Below are positions 1-8,281 of a DNA stretch of 64,000 nucleotides, in pieces; position 1 is the stretch's first letter, and the number at the start of each line of letters is the position of its first letter. The stretch covers positions 682,001 through 746,000 of the forward strand of contig NZ_CP133597.1 of NCBI RefSeq assembly GCF_031200575.1. The letters are read 5' to 3'. The notes below the pieces were generated by a model. The model was not told where the DNA came from and made no database searches. It saw only the letters and a list, made by a program, of their open reading frames with translations. This DNA is from Ferroplasma sp. (lineage in GTDB: Archaea; Thermoplasmatota; Thermoplasmata; Thermoplasmatales; Thermoplasmataceae). A program made the position numbers and the translations under genes.

Positions 1-475
1 GTTCCTCTGCACGTAATGTCCTCTTGTTAATATTAAATTTACGGTGAAACTCTGTTGTAACCTTATATTTATGTGTATTCCTGTATTTCCTTGATGATAC
101 CATACCACCCTTCTTCAATTTTTCAAGGTCCTCCTTATAGTCATATCCGAAATTTTCCCTGAGGTCTCCTGATATTGCCTCACCATTCATCTTGAAAATA
201 TAGGAAAGCATAGCAAGCTGTTTCTCTGAGAATTCCTTCTCTATAAAAGGTTCCACAACTGGAACCATATTCTCACTCAATTTAATCTTATAACTGTTTC
301 CGAACTGCCCAACCTTCAGGGAGCTATTTATGTCCTCATAGTTTCTTGATATCTCCTTTATTGCCCTGCTGAACTCTGCAGTACTGATGCCAAGATACTC
401 TGAAATTTCTGATGCCTTCAATGGCTCCCGTGATGAATAAAGTATAGCCTCAATTTTTTTGGAGATGTCGTTCAT
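1..475 (-). CDS. scpB: Segregation and condensation protein B (ScpB), partial
   Basis: Non-SMC subunit of the SMC-ScpA-ScpB (condensin-like) complex in chromosome organisation. The gene runs off the left edge, so the C-terminus is missing; 158 codons are readable from the ATG at 475. The protein begins MNDISKKIEAILYSSREPLK, the usual ScpB opening (first winged-helix, 'IEAILYSS.EPL...EI...LGIS'). A second winged-helix-like segment around residues 85-150 includes EKQLAMLSYIF and ends in a basic stretch. ScpA and SMC are not in the window. It is transcribed divergently from the permease at 586, and the 110 bp between them holds both promoters. Assignment rests on the N-terminal pattern only. Confidence 0.75.
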   Translation of the reverse strand, partial: MNDISKKIEAILYSSREPLKASEISEYLGISTAEFSRAIKEISRNYEDINSSLKVGQFGNSYKIKLSENMVPVVEPFIEKEFSEKQLAMLSYIFKMNGEAISGDLRENFGYDYKEDLEKLKKGGMVSSRKYRNTHKYKVTTEFHRKFNINKRTLRAEE

Positions 476-585
476 TGTAAATCATTATAAAAAATAGAAT
501 TTAAATGTATTGAATTAAATTTCCATCTTGATTTTAGATTACTGGACATTAGAAAAACTAATTATATAATTTTGCATATCTCGCT

Positions 586-1935
586 ATGCATTTTGAGAAG
601 AAGGACGGTGTAAATCCTCAATATGCATACGGGGAATTCGATCCTGTCCCATATGACATGCGGAAAAATAATTCTTCAGAACTTTTTACCATATGGTTTG
701 CCTCCAACCTGACTGTAGGGGATTTTGCCATCGGGTTTATACCGGTACTGCTTGGCCTTAGCATCCAGATGGCCCTATTTTCAATGATCCTCGGCAGTAT
801 AATGGGGTCTCTCCTGGTAGGGTTTATGTCAAAAACAGGCACGCTTACAGGGCTTCCCCAGATGATACTGGGGAGGCGTGCCTTCGGGAAGCATTTTGGC
901 ATATTCATGACAGGACTTCAGTGGCTAAATACACTGGGCTGGCTTACAGTTAATCTTATACTTGCATCATTTGCCTTTTCACTGGCTTTCCATATACCCT
1001 ATTATGAAATTTCAATACTTGCCATGGCGGTTGTAATATTCCTGATATCTAATTCGGGAAGAAAGGCCATTTCGTATTTTGAAAAAACAATGTCACTTGT
1101 GCTGGGAATTCTGTTTATCTTTATAGTAGCCAATGCCACTTTCCATGCAGGCGAACTTTATGCATATAAACCCATGTATTATGGTTTCGGTGTAGCATTT
1201 GGAATAACACTTGCAACGTCATTTTCGTATCTTATGTCATGGGGCCCCTATGCTGCTGATTATTCCCGTTACAACAAAACCAGGAACTCGTTTATATATA
1301 CCTTCAGTGGTGGGCTTCTGGCTACTGTATGGGCTGAAATTGCGGGACTTTTAGTGGCAATAATGTCCCTGAATCCATCTGGAAACCCGGCAGGCGATCT
1401 CAGCTCTGTCCTTGGGTCTTACGGGGTTATAGGGCTATCTGCGATCTTCCTGGGAGGAATAGCTGCGGATGCCATAAACCTCTACTCAAATTCAATATCA
1501 CTGAAAAGCACAGGCCTGAATCTAAGAAGGATATACACTGTTGCCACAGGGATTATTATAGCAACAGTGCTATCCATAATACTCTATACCAGATTTTATT
1601 CATTTTATGAGGATTTCCTGTTCCTGCTTGACTACTGGATAACTCCGTGGCTCGGAATAATGATTGCCGATTTTTTCATAGTGAATAAAAATAATGCATT
1701 CAATTTCAAATCCATACCGGGATTCAATGTTTCAGGAATATTTTCATACTTTATGGCCCTGGCAATTTCCATACCATTCATGGACCCGGGAATAATTTAT
1801 GAGGGCGTTATATCAAAATTATACCTGGGCGGTGTTGATATAAGCTATTATATATCCTTTATTCTGGCACTTTTACTGTATCCACTTATGAGAAAAATAA
1901 TTAATAGATTCAATATACACATACATGCTGAATGA
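586..1935 (+). CDS. NCS1-family nucleobase/cation symporter (cytosine/purine permease-like)
   Basis: Integral membrane protein of 449 aa with about 12 hydrophobic segments, the normal size for the NCS1 family that imports cytosine, uracil, purines, allantoin or related compounds with H+ or Na+. Family features include an N-terminal 'NxTVGDFAIGF' first helix, a 'GRRAFGKHF' loop around residue 100, and a central SYLMSWGPYAADYSRY segment near 220-235. A TATA-like stretch (560-570) lies about 21 nt before the ATG, suggesting a very short or absent leader. The last 11 nt overlap the dCTP deaminase gene, so the two are probably co-translated and the substrate may be a pyrimidine. The exact substrate cannot be read from sequence. 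Confidence 0.85.
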   Translation: MHFEKKDGVNPQYAYGEFDPVPYDMRKNNSSELFTIWFASNLTVGDFAIGFIPVLLGLSIQMALFSMILGSIMGSLLVGFMSKTGTLTGLPQMILGRRAFGKHFGIFMTGLQWLNTLGWLTVNLILASFAFSLAFHIPYYEISILAMAVVIFLISNSGRKAISYFEKTMSLVLGILFIFIVANATFHAGELYAYKPMYYGFGVAFGITLATSFSYLMSWGPYAADYSRYNKTRNSFIYTFSGGLLATVWAEIAGLLVAIMSLNPSGNPAGDLSSVLGSYGVIGLSAIFLGGIAADAINLYSNSISLKSTGLNLRRIYTVATGIIIATVLSIILYTRFYSFYEDFLFLLDYWITPWLGIMIADFFIVNKNNAFNFKSIPGFNVSGIFSYFMALAISIPFMDPGIIYEGVISKLYLGGVDISYYISFILALLLYPLMRKIINRFNIHIHAE

Positions 1936-2356
1936 CGTGGAAATATCATCCCTAATTATGCAGGGAAAACTGATCTCAGAAAATTATGAACCTGATTGCC
2001 TCACACCTAATGGTTACGATCTGCGCGTTGGTGATCATACAAATGAAACCGTAGAGAAAAATAAGTTATTCTTTATTTCCAGCATGGAACTTTTGAATAT
2101 GCCAGATAACATAGTGGCCTCCCTTTATATAAAATCCAGATACTCCAGACACGGCATATTCTCCTCTTTTGGCTTTGTGGATGCTGGATTCTCCGGAAAT
2201 CTTACAATGGCCTTCTACAATTTCGGCGAGCCAATTGAAATTCGGGCCGGCATGAAGTTTGTACAGATAGTCTTCCACGAAATAAAAATGCCGGAAAAAA
2301 ATTATGCCTCCAGATCCGGGAATTTCCAGGGAAGCCGGGGCATTAATCGAGGGTAA
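1925..2356 (+). CDS. dcd: dCTP deaminase (Dcd/DUT superfamily)
   Basis: Deaminates dCTP to dUTP, feeding thymidylate synthesis. The 143-aa protein has the family core: YDLRVG near residue 30, KSRYSRHGIFSSFGFVDAG at about 70-88 (the SS/R substrate-binding and VDAGF.G motif with its catalytic Glu equivalents nearby), a Q.VF strand, and the C-terminal SGNFQGSRG tail that closes over the nucleotide. It is shorter than the usual 170-200 aa, mainly through a compact region after residue 35, so whether it is a plain deaminase, a bifunctional deaminase/dUTPase or a dUTPase is open. The start overlaps the 3' end of the NCS1 permease by 11 nt. Confidence 0.8.
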   Translation: MLNDVEISSLIMQGKLISENYEPDCLTPNGYDLRVGDHTNETVEKNKLFFISSMELLNMPDNIVASLYIKSRYSRHGIFSSFGFVDAGFSGNLTMAFYNFGEPIEIRAGMKFVQIVFHEIKMPEKNYASRSGNFQGSRGINRG

Positions 2357-2394
2357 TGGAATGGCCATATGCAATATCAGTATAATCATAAAGA

Positions 2395-2404
2395 TTTATT
2401 TATA
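2395..2404 (+). promoter_or_regulatory. TATA-like box of nadM
   Basis: TTTATTTATA centred about 25 nt upstream of the nadM ATG at 2424. At normal archaeal TATA-to-start spacing this puts the transcription start on or next to the ATG, so the mRNA should be leaderless; no Shine-Dalgarno sequence is present. Confidence 0.5.
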
Positions 2405-2423
2405 GAATCCCGATTCAGGTTAA

Positions 2424-2942
2424 ATGAAGGCTTTTATCATAGGTAGATTCCAGCCGTTTCATAACGGGCATCTGGCCATAATAAAACATATACTGGAGCA
2501 TAATGATTATGTGGTTATAGGCATAGGCAGTGCACAGCTCTCGCACACAATAATGAATCCATTTACCGCCGGTGAGCGTTATCTCATGATACTCAATACC
2601 CTTGAGAATAGCGGCATATCAAATTATTATATTGTTCCAATAGAGGATGTTAACTCAAATCCCATGTGGGTTGCACATGTCGAATCACTGACACCTCCAT
2701 TTCACAGGGTTTATACCAATAATCCCCTGGTACGCCGCCTCTTCTATGAAAAGAATTACGAAGTCCTTTCCATGCCCATGATGAATAGGGCATCATGGTC
2801 GGGCACAAAAATCAGGCAAAAAATACTTAATGGGGGGGACTGGAAGCCAGACGTCCCTGAAACAGTGTACAATATAATGAATGATCTGGACGGTATCAAC
2901 CGCATAAAGGATTTGTCCAGGACGGATGAAGACCCTATATAG
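2424..2942 (+). CDS. nadM: Nicotinamide-nucleotide adenylyltransferase (archaeal NadM type)
   Basis: Transfers AMP from ATP to NMN to make NAD+. The 172-aa protein has the nucleotidyltransferase signature GRFQPFHNGH at residues 7-16 (the HxGH motif) and the C-terminal WSGTKIRQKI around 125-134, equivalent to the ISSTKIR phosphate-binding motif. The length is typical of archaeal NadM. The ATG at 2424 follows a TATA-like box by 25 nt and the protein begins directly with the Rossmann strand MKAFIIGRFQ, so this start is well supported. It stands alone between dcd and polB. Confidence 0.92.
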   Translation: MKAFIIGRFQPFHNGHLAIIKHILEHNDYVVIGIGSAQLSHTIMNPFTAGERYLMILNTLENSGISNYYIVPIEDVNSNPMWVAHVESLTPPFHRVYTNNPLVRRLFYEKNYEVLSMPMMNRASWSGTKIRQKILNGGDWKPDVPETVYNIMNDLDGINRIKDLSRTDEDPI

Positions 2943-3027
2943 TCTGTATTACTGTTTTTAAATACGTTTATTAGGACATTATATTATGCCATTATCGTTG
3001 TCCTGATTATGTTAAAAATAGGACAAA

Positions 3028-3038
3028 AATATATATTG
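3028..3038 (+). promoter_or_regulatory. TATA-like box of polB
   Basis: AAATATATATT centred about 26 nt before the ATG at 3059, with no Shine-Dalgarno in between; predicts a leaderless polB transcript. Confidence 0.5.
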
Positions 3039-3058
3039 ATTTAAAATACTATACATAA

Positions 3059-5389
3059 ATGAAAATTAAAATGAGAATTGTTGCAGCCTCGTACAGGCAG
3101 AGTGATGTAACAGTGGAACTTTATGGGCGCACAGAGGAAGGTGAATCAATAACTGCCCTTTATTATGGGTTCAAACCATATTTCGATTATGTTGAACCTG
3201 ACGATGATTGCATTAAAACTATAGAGCATAACCCTGAGTTTATAAGAATGGAAGATAAAAATCTATTTCTTGATGGTAAAAACGTCAGGGTGAAGCGCAT
3301 ATACATTAAATCCCCGTGGAAGGTTCCAGAACTAAGAAAAATATGCTCTTGCCAGGCACTTGCAGCTGATATACCGTTTCACCACAGATTCATATACGAT
3401 TTTGATCTCGGCTCCACAGTAGAAATAGAGGGGGAATCTGCAGATTCAGAAAAGGGCAATTACACAACAGACCTGGTTGTTAAAATCAAGGAAGTTAAAA
3501 AAACAGATGATTTCAACCCTCAGCTGAAGATATTCTCCTTTGATATTGAGAATTCCATATCAACCAGAGAAATTTTTGTAATAGGATATTCCATATATTT
3601 CAAAGGAAATATAACAGAAGGTGCACTTACCGGGAAGGAGCCTGAAATCCTTGAAAAATTCAATAAACTTGTACAGCAGGAGGACCCTGATTTGATTACC
3701 GGGTACAATATAGACGGCTATGATATGCCACTTCTGGAGGAGAGGATGAAGTTTAATAGAATCCAGTTCAGAATTGGAAGGGATTTTATTCCCCCAAGAA
3801 GGATAATGGACCAGTACTGGAGGCTTCATGGAAGGGTAATAGATGACACATGGTGGGAGGTGAGAAAGGTTCTGCACCCCAAGCATGAGACTCTCAATTA
3901 TGTTTCACATCTGCTTCTAAATGAGGGAAAGGAAAATGTAAACAGGCTCGATATAGAAAATGAATGGGCACAGAGGCCTGATGATGTAATTAAATACTGC
4001 ATCAAGGATGCAAGGCTTGCCCTCCTGATATACAGGCAAATAAGGATACTTGACAGGAATTTATACCTGTCAACAGTTTCCATGCTTCCCCTGGATGATG
4101 TTACAAACGGTGGAACAAGCACATATGTGGATTCTCTCCTAATAAGGCGGGCGGACCGTGAAAATATAGGGGTCCCAATGAGCTCATCAAAATTCTCCAA
4201 TGATACATACGCTGGGGGCTACGTCCATACCATGGATCCTGGGCTATTCGATATGATTGTTGTGCTGGATTTTAAAAGCATGTATCCTTCCATGATTATA
4301 AAGTACAACATTTGCTTCACAACCCTCAGCAGTGATGGAACCATTGTTGCCCCAAATGGTGCCAGGTTCCTCTCGGCCGATGTAAAGAAGGGGCTGATAC
4401 CAGACCTTCTGGAGCAGCTAATGAAGAAGCGTGACGAGGTCAAGAGGCAGATGAAAACGGATAAGGCCAACTATGAATATCTTGACGGGCTTCAGGCCGC
4501 AATAAAGGTTCTGATGAATACCTTTTACGGAGTGCTGGGAACATCCTTCTACAGGTTCACAAACAGGGAAATAAGCAGCGCCATTACTGCTTTCGCCAGA
4601 AATACAATCACATCAATTATAGACGATCTCGAAAAAACTGGGAATAAAGTGATTTACGGGGATACAGATTCAATATTCATAGAATCTGGAAAGAAAACCC
4701 TGGAAGAAGCCATAGAGTATGGAAACAAACTGAGCCAGGAAATATCAGATAGGGAAAAGCTTGTCCTTGAATTTGAAAAAATAATGGATCCGTTATTCTC
4801 CCATGGTGCCAAGAAAAGATATGCTGGAAAGATTGTTTATCCACCTTCATCATCAGGTGAAATCCTTGTAAGGGGATACGAAACAAGGAGGACAGATTCC
4901 TTTGACCTTCAGAGCGAGGCCCTCTCAAAGGTATTTGATCTAATACTGTCAAGGGACGTGGAAGGGGCCAAAAAATATGCCGAGGATCTTATACAGGAGG
5001 TTAAAGATGGGAAGATTGATACCAGCAAGCTGGTAATATCAAGAAGTGTAAAGAATTTTTCGCAGTATAAGAATGCAGATTCAATGGCCAACGTAAATGC
5101 TGCAAAGAAGCTTATTGACAGGGGAGAAACGTTCATTCCAGGCATGAAGGTTTCGTGGATAGTGACGGATGCTGGCAAAACACCACAGGGTGTGGAGCCA
5201 TTCATAGATGGACAGGAATTTCAGTATACCCCGGACTATGCATATTATTCTAAACGGCTTCAGGAGACCCTCAACAGGGTGCTGGAAAGCCTGGACAAGG
5301 AGGTAACGGTATTCAAAAACCCGCAGAGTAAAATTACCGACTCTTTTCAGGAGAAACCGGCAAGAAAGAATATAGAGGATTTCTTTTAA
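3059..5389 (+). CDS. polB: Family B DNA polymerase with 3'-5' exonuclease
   Basis: Replicative or repair DNA polymerase of 776 aa, the standard euryarchaeal PolB length. The exonuclease motifs are intact: Exo I FSFDIENS (D162, E164), Exo II YNIDGYD (D222) and Exo III YCIKDARLA (Y313, D317). Polymerase motifs follow: A DFKSMYPSM (D404), B KVLMNTFYG (483-491) and C YGDTDS (533-538). The last eight residues RKNIEDFF fit a PCNA-interacting (PIP) box except that the usual leading Gln is Arg. No intein or split is present. It is a single gene between nadM and an MFS transporter, with its own TATA-like box 26 nt upstream. Confidence 0.95.
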   Translation: MKIKMRIVAASYRQSDVTVELYGRTEEGESITALYYGFKPYFDYVEPDDDCIKTIEHNPEFIRMEDKNLFLDGKNVRVKRIYIKSPWKVPELRKICSCQALAADIPFHHRFIYDFDLGSTVEIEGESADSEKGNYTTDLVVKIKEVKKTDDFNPQLKIFSFDIENSISTREIFVIGYSIYFKGNITEGALTGKEPEILEKFNKLVQQEDPDLITGYNIDGYDMPLLEERMKFNRIQFRIGRDFIPPRRIMDQYWRLHGRVIDDTWWEVRKVLHPKHETLNYVSHLLLNEGKENVNRLDIENEWAQRPDDVIKYCIKDARLALLIYRQIRILDRNLYLSTVSMLPLDDVTNGGTSTYVDSLLIRRADRENIGVPMSSSKFSNDTYAGGYVHTMDPGLFDMIVVLDFKSMYPSMIIKYNICFTTLSSDGTIVAPNGARFLSADVKKGLIPDLLEQLMKKRDEVKRQMKTDKANYEYLDGLQAAIKVLMNTFYGVLGTSFYRFTNREISSAITAFARNTITSIIDDLEKTGNKVIYGDTDSIFIESGKKTLEEAIEYGNKLSQEISDREKLVLEFEKIMDPLFSHGAKKRYAGKIVYPPSSSGEILVRGYETRRTDSFDLQSEALSKVFDLILSRDVEGAKKYAEDLIQEVKDGKIDTSKLVISRSVKNFSQYKNADSMANVNAAKKLIDRGETFIPGMKVSWIVTDAGKTPQGVEPFIDGQEFQYTPDYAYYSKRLQETLNRVLESLDKEVTVFKNPQSKITDSFQEKPARKNIEDFF

Positions 5390-5416
5390 ATAATTAAGCA
5401 GTAAATGATTTAGTAA

Positions 5417-5427
5417 AAATATATATA
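5417..5427 (+). promoter_or_regulatory. TATA-like box of MFS gene
   Basis: AAATATATATA centred about 27 nt upstream of the ATG at 5449; predicts a leaderless or nearly leaderless transcript. Confidence 0.45.
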
Positions 5428-5448
5428 CGTTTTTCCACTTAACTTAAA

Positions 5449-6681
5449 ATGAAGGATACCAGAAAATCTTTAGTATATACATCATTAGGTCATTTTGCAA
5501 ATGATGGCAACTTTTTACTTTTTCCAACCCTGATAGCGTATTACAAGGTTATACCACATGTAAGCATAGCGTTTCTTGGGGTCATGGCCATAATTTACAA
5601 TCTGCTTTCGGGACTGCTTGGACCATCCATAGGGAAGCTGGCTGACAGGATAGACCGTGACGGGCTGCTTATTTTCGCCGGTATATTTATGGAGGCTGTT
5701 TCAGCAATATTATTTGGAACGGTATTCCTGTATAGGGCCGATGCAAATTACATAATACTTGTTGCTTCTGTTGTTCTGGGGGCAGGCCAGGCATTCTATC
5801 ATCCCATTGGAGCATCAATACTGGCGTTTACATACGGAAAAAAAGAGTCATCCACTGCAATGGGTATTAACGGGTCCTTCGGGAGCCTGGGCAGGGCACT
5901 TATCCCATCTGTTCTTGTTTATTCCATGCTGTTTTTCGGTGATTTCCGGGGCCTTGCTATCATCGCCATTTATACCTTCATAGCTGCATTTATTATTTTC
6001 GGAGGCCTGAGTTTCTTTAAAAGAAGCAAATATATAAAGGTAGACAGGGAAAAACACCGCAGAAATACGGTTGAGGATAAGGCATCCCGGGCTGAGTATG
6101 CGAAATATAGCAGATTTCTCTACATACTTACTGCAATAGTTTTCATAAGGGCATTTTTCCTTACAGGAACTGTGACATTTACCCCGGATTATTTTGATAA
6201 CGTATTCCACTCAAAGATAATCATGGGAGATATAGTTACAATCAGTTTCCTTGGAGCCGTATTCGGGCAGCCATATTTCGGAAGGGTTGTGAGAAGATAC
6301 GGTGGCAAATTTACCATTGCAGTCACAACCGTTGCATCCACGGTATTTTTTGGTTTGATGCTAATAACCGATAATGTATATCTGGTGACAGTTATATACT
6401 TGCTATATGCAGTATTTGCATTTACAAGCTTTCCTGTGCTTCTTGGCTATGTTGCACAGACAATTCCACAGAAATTCTCAACACGATCAAATGCCCTGGT
6501 ATGGAGTTTCGGCAACATAGTTGGTGGCGCCATAGGGATAGCCATTATAACACTTTTGCTGTATGTCCATGTATCTCTCTACACGTCCCTGATTATTATG
6601 CTGGTATTTTCAGTAATATCCATAATAATGCTTCCACTCCTGCCATCGCAAAATAAATTAGAGGAAGCCACAGTTTCGTAA
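5449..6681 (+). CDS. MFS transporter, fosmidomycin-resistance (Fsr)-like subgroup
   Basis: Major facilitator superfamily permease of 410 aa with about 12 hydrophobic segments and a charged central loop (around residues 190-220). The first helix contains GHFANDGNFLLFPTL, and a segment near residue 110 reads AGQAFYHPIGAS. Both resemble the 'HF..D' and 'G..FHP.GAS' patterns of Fsr-type drug exporters. Its substrate is unknown, and the Fsr likeness is a subgroup guess. It has its own TATA-like box. It converges with pheS, ending 2 nt before the pheS stop. Confidence 0.75.
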   Translation: MKDTRKSLVYTSLGHFANDGNFLLFPTLIAYYKVIPHVSIAFLGVMAIIYNLLSGLLGPSIGKLADRIDRDGLLIFAGIFMEAVSAILFGTVFLYRADANYIILVASVVLGAGQAFYHPIGASILAFTYGKKESSTAMGINGSFGSLGRALIPSVLVYSMLFFGDFRGLAIIAIYTFIAAFIIFGGLSFFKRSKYIKVDREKHRRNTVEDKASRAEYAKYSRFLYILTAIVFIRAFFLTGTVTFTPDYFDNVFHSKIIMGDIVTISFLGAVFGQPYFGRVVRRYGGKFTIAVTTVASTVFFGLMLITDNVYLVTVIYLLYAVFAFTSFPVLLGYVAQTIPQKFSTRSNALVWSFGNIVGGAIGIAIITLLLYVHVSLYTSLIIMLVFSVISIIMLPLLPSQNKLEEATVS

Positions 6682-6683
6682 AT

Positions 6684-8210
6684 TTAAAATTTTATTTTAT
6701 AATTTTTTAGCCAGTCCAGATCGCTGTTGTATATTTCACGGATGTCATTCAGGCCATAGTATAACATTGCAAGCCTTTCCAGCCCCAGGCCGAACGCCAG
6801 TACAGGTGACCTGAGACCCATGGGCCTTGTAACCTCTGGCCTGAATATTCCCGATCCCCCCAGTTCTACCTCCCTGCCGTTTATATCCACTGCTACGTCC
6901 ATGCTTGGTTCAGTGTATGGGTAATATGAGGGTATCAACCTGATATTATCAAATCCGAGCCTTGAATAAAATTCCCTCAAAAGCCATTTGAGTGTAGACA
7001 GATTGACGTTTGACCCGTAAACTGCTCCCTCTATCTGATACAGCTCTGAAAGATGTTTCCAGTCAACACTCTCATGCCTGAAAACCTTCTCTATAGAAAA
7101 TACGAATTGTGGGCTGTCCCTGTGATTGTACAGGTATCTAACTGTATTAACAGTAGTATGTGTTCTGAGAATAAGCTTTCTCGCCTCATCCTCTGACCAT
7201 TTATAATCCCATCCACTGTACTTACCGTAACCCTTTTCATGAACTTTTTTCACCATATCCAGTATCTCAGGGTTTTCAAATTCAAATTCCCTGCCGGTGT
7301 TTACATAAAAGGTATCCTGCAGGTCTCTGGCCGGGTGGTCTTGAGGAATAAATAACATATCCATGTTCCATCCTGTATACTCTATAAAGTGGCCATGCAT
7401 TTCCGTGAAACCCATCTCCAGAAATATTTTCCTCACATTCTCTATTAAATACGTCAGTGGATGCAGCCCTGCACCGTTGATTTGCTCTACACGTGAATTG
7501 AGGTCATATGGCCTGAATTTCCTGTTTTTCCATTCGCCTGAGGAGATTATTTCGGGAGTCAATACCTCCAGATAATCATTTTGTTCGTATCCCGCCAGGG
7601 CAGCCCTGCCCTGTTCATTTATGTTTATTATCCGCCTTGTTGCCCTGTGCCTTGTAACAAGCCCCCTGTGCATGAACATCTCCAGCATTTCATCTCCAAT
7701 TTTATCTCCATTTTCAATCCCGGAAAGTGCTTCCCTTCTGGATTTAAATTCTTCAAGGAATGGTCCCTCCACGAATTCCAGTGTTCCATTTACGGGCTTT
7801 ATGCCCATCCTAGTTATGTTTGCCATTGCTATCTTATAATCACTGCCGAGATCATTTTTCAGTTCTTCAAGGGTGCATTTATTCTTCTGCATCAACAGCC
7901 TGTAAAGCCTCTCCTCTGGAAATCCATGATCAATATATTTACGGCCCTCGTCGCTCACGGAATATGTACTATAGTTGTCTTTATTTACATCAATTAGCCC
8001 CTTGAACTCAAGATATGATACAGCACTGGATTTAATCCGATCATCCAGGCCGGCATTAAATGAGTCCTCAGGCACATCTTTCTTATCCTTTATATAATCC
8101 AATACCCTGTACTCATTCACGCTAATTTCAGTTTTTTCCATTATACCTTGAATAACAGATGCATTAAATAATTTTTCAATGCCATTATTTTCCTGTATAA
8201 CCATAAACAT
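6684..8210 (-). CDS. pheS: Phenylalanyl-tRNA synthetase alpha subunit
   Basis: Catalytic alpha chain of the alpha2-beta2 PheRS, charging tRNA-Phe. At 508 aa it has the long archaeal/eukaryotic-type N-terminal region with winged-helix-like repeats (residues 1-200). The class II core follows: motif 2 region FSIEKVFRHESVD near 375-390, then a C-terminal block with VELGGSGIFRPEVTRPMG and FGLGLERLAML (motif 3). Two in-frame ATGs, at 8210 and 8204, are close together and cannot be separated. The beta subunit gene pheT is not in the window, so the two chains are encoded apart. The gene is divergent from the PIN-ATPase gene. Confidence 0.93.
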   Translation of the reverse strand: MFMVIQENNGIEKLFNASVIQGIMEKTEISVNEYRVLDYIKDKKDVPEDSFNAGLDDRIKSSAVSYLEFKGLIDVNKDNYSTYSVSDEGRKYIDHGFPEERLYRLLMQKNKCTLEELKNDLGSDYKIAMANITRMGIKPVNGTLEFVEGPFLEEFKSRREALSGIENGDKIGDEMLEMFMHRGLVTRHRATRRIININEQGRAALAGYEQNDYLEVLTPEIISSGEWKNRKFRPYDLNSRVEQINGAGLHPLTYLIENVRKIFLEMGFTEMHGHFIEYTGWNMDMLFIPQDHPARDLQDTFYVNTGREFEFENPEILDMVKKVHEKGYGKYSGWDYKWSEDEARKLILRTHTTVNTVRYLYNHRDSPQFVFSIEKVFRHESVDWKHLSELYQIEGAVYGSNVNLSTLKWLLREFYSRLGFDNIRLIPSYYPYTEPSMDVAVDINGREVELGGSGIFRPEVTRPMGLRSPVLAFGLGLERLAMLYYGLNDIREIYNSDLDWLKNYKIKF

Positions 8211-8250
8211 TCTAAAATCATTGAAAATAAAGGTTTCTTAAAAATTAAAA

Positions 8251-8261
8251 TTATTTAAATA
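8251..8261 (+). promoter_or_regulatory. TATA-like box of PIN-ATPase gene
   Basis: TTATTTAAATA centred about 26 nt before the GTG start at 8282, supporting that GTG as the start of a leaderless message. Confidence 0.5.
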
Positions 8262-8281
8262 ATAATAGACAATTATCTAAT

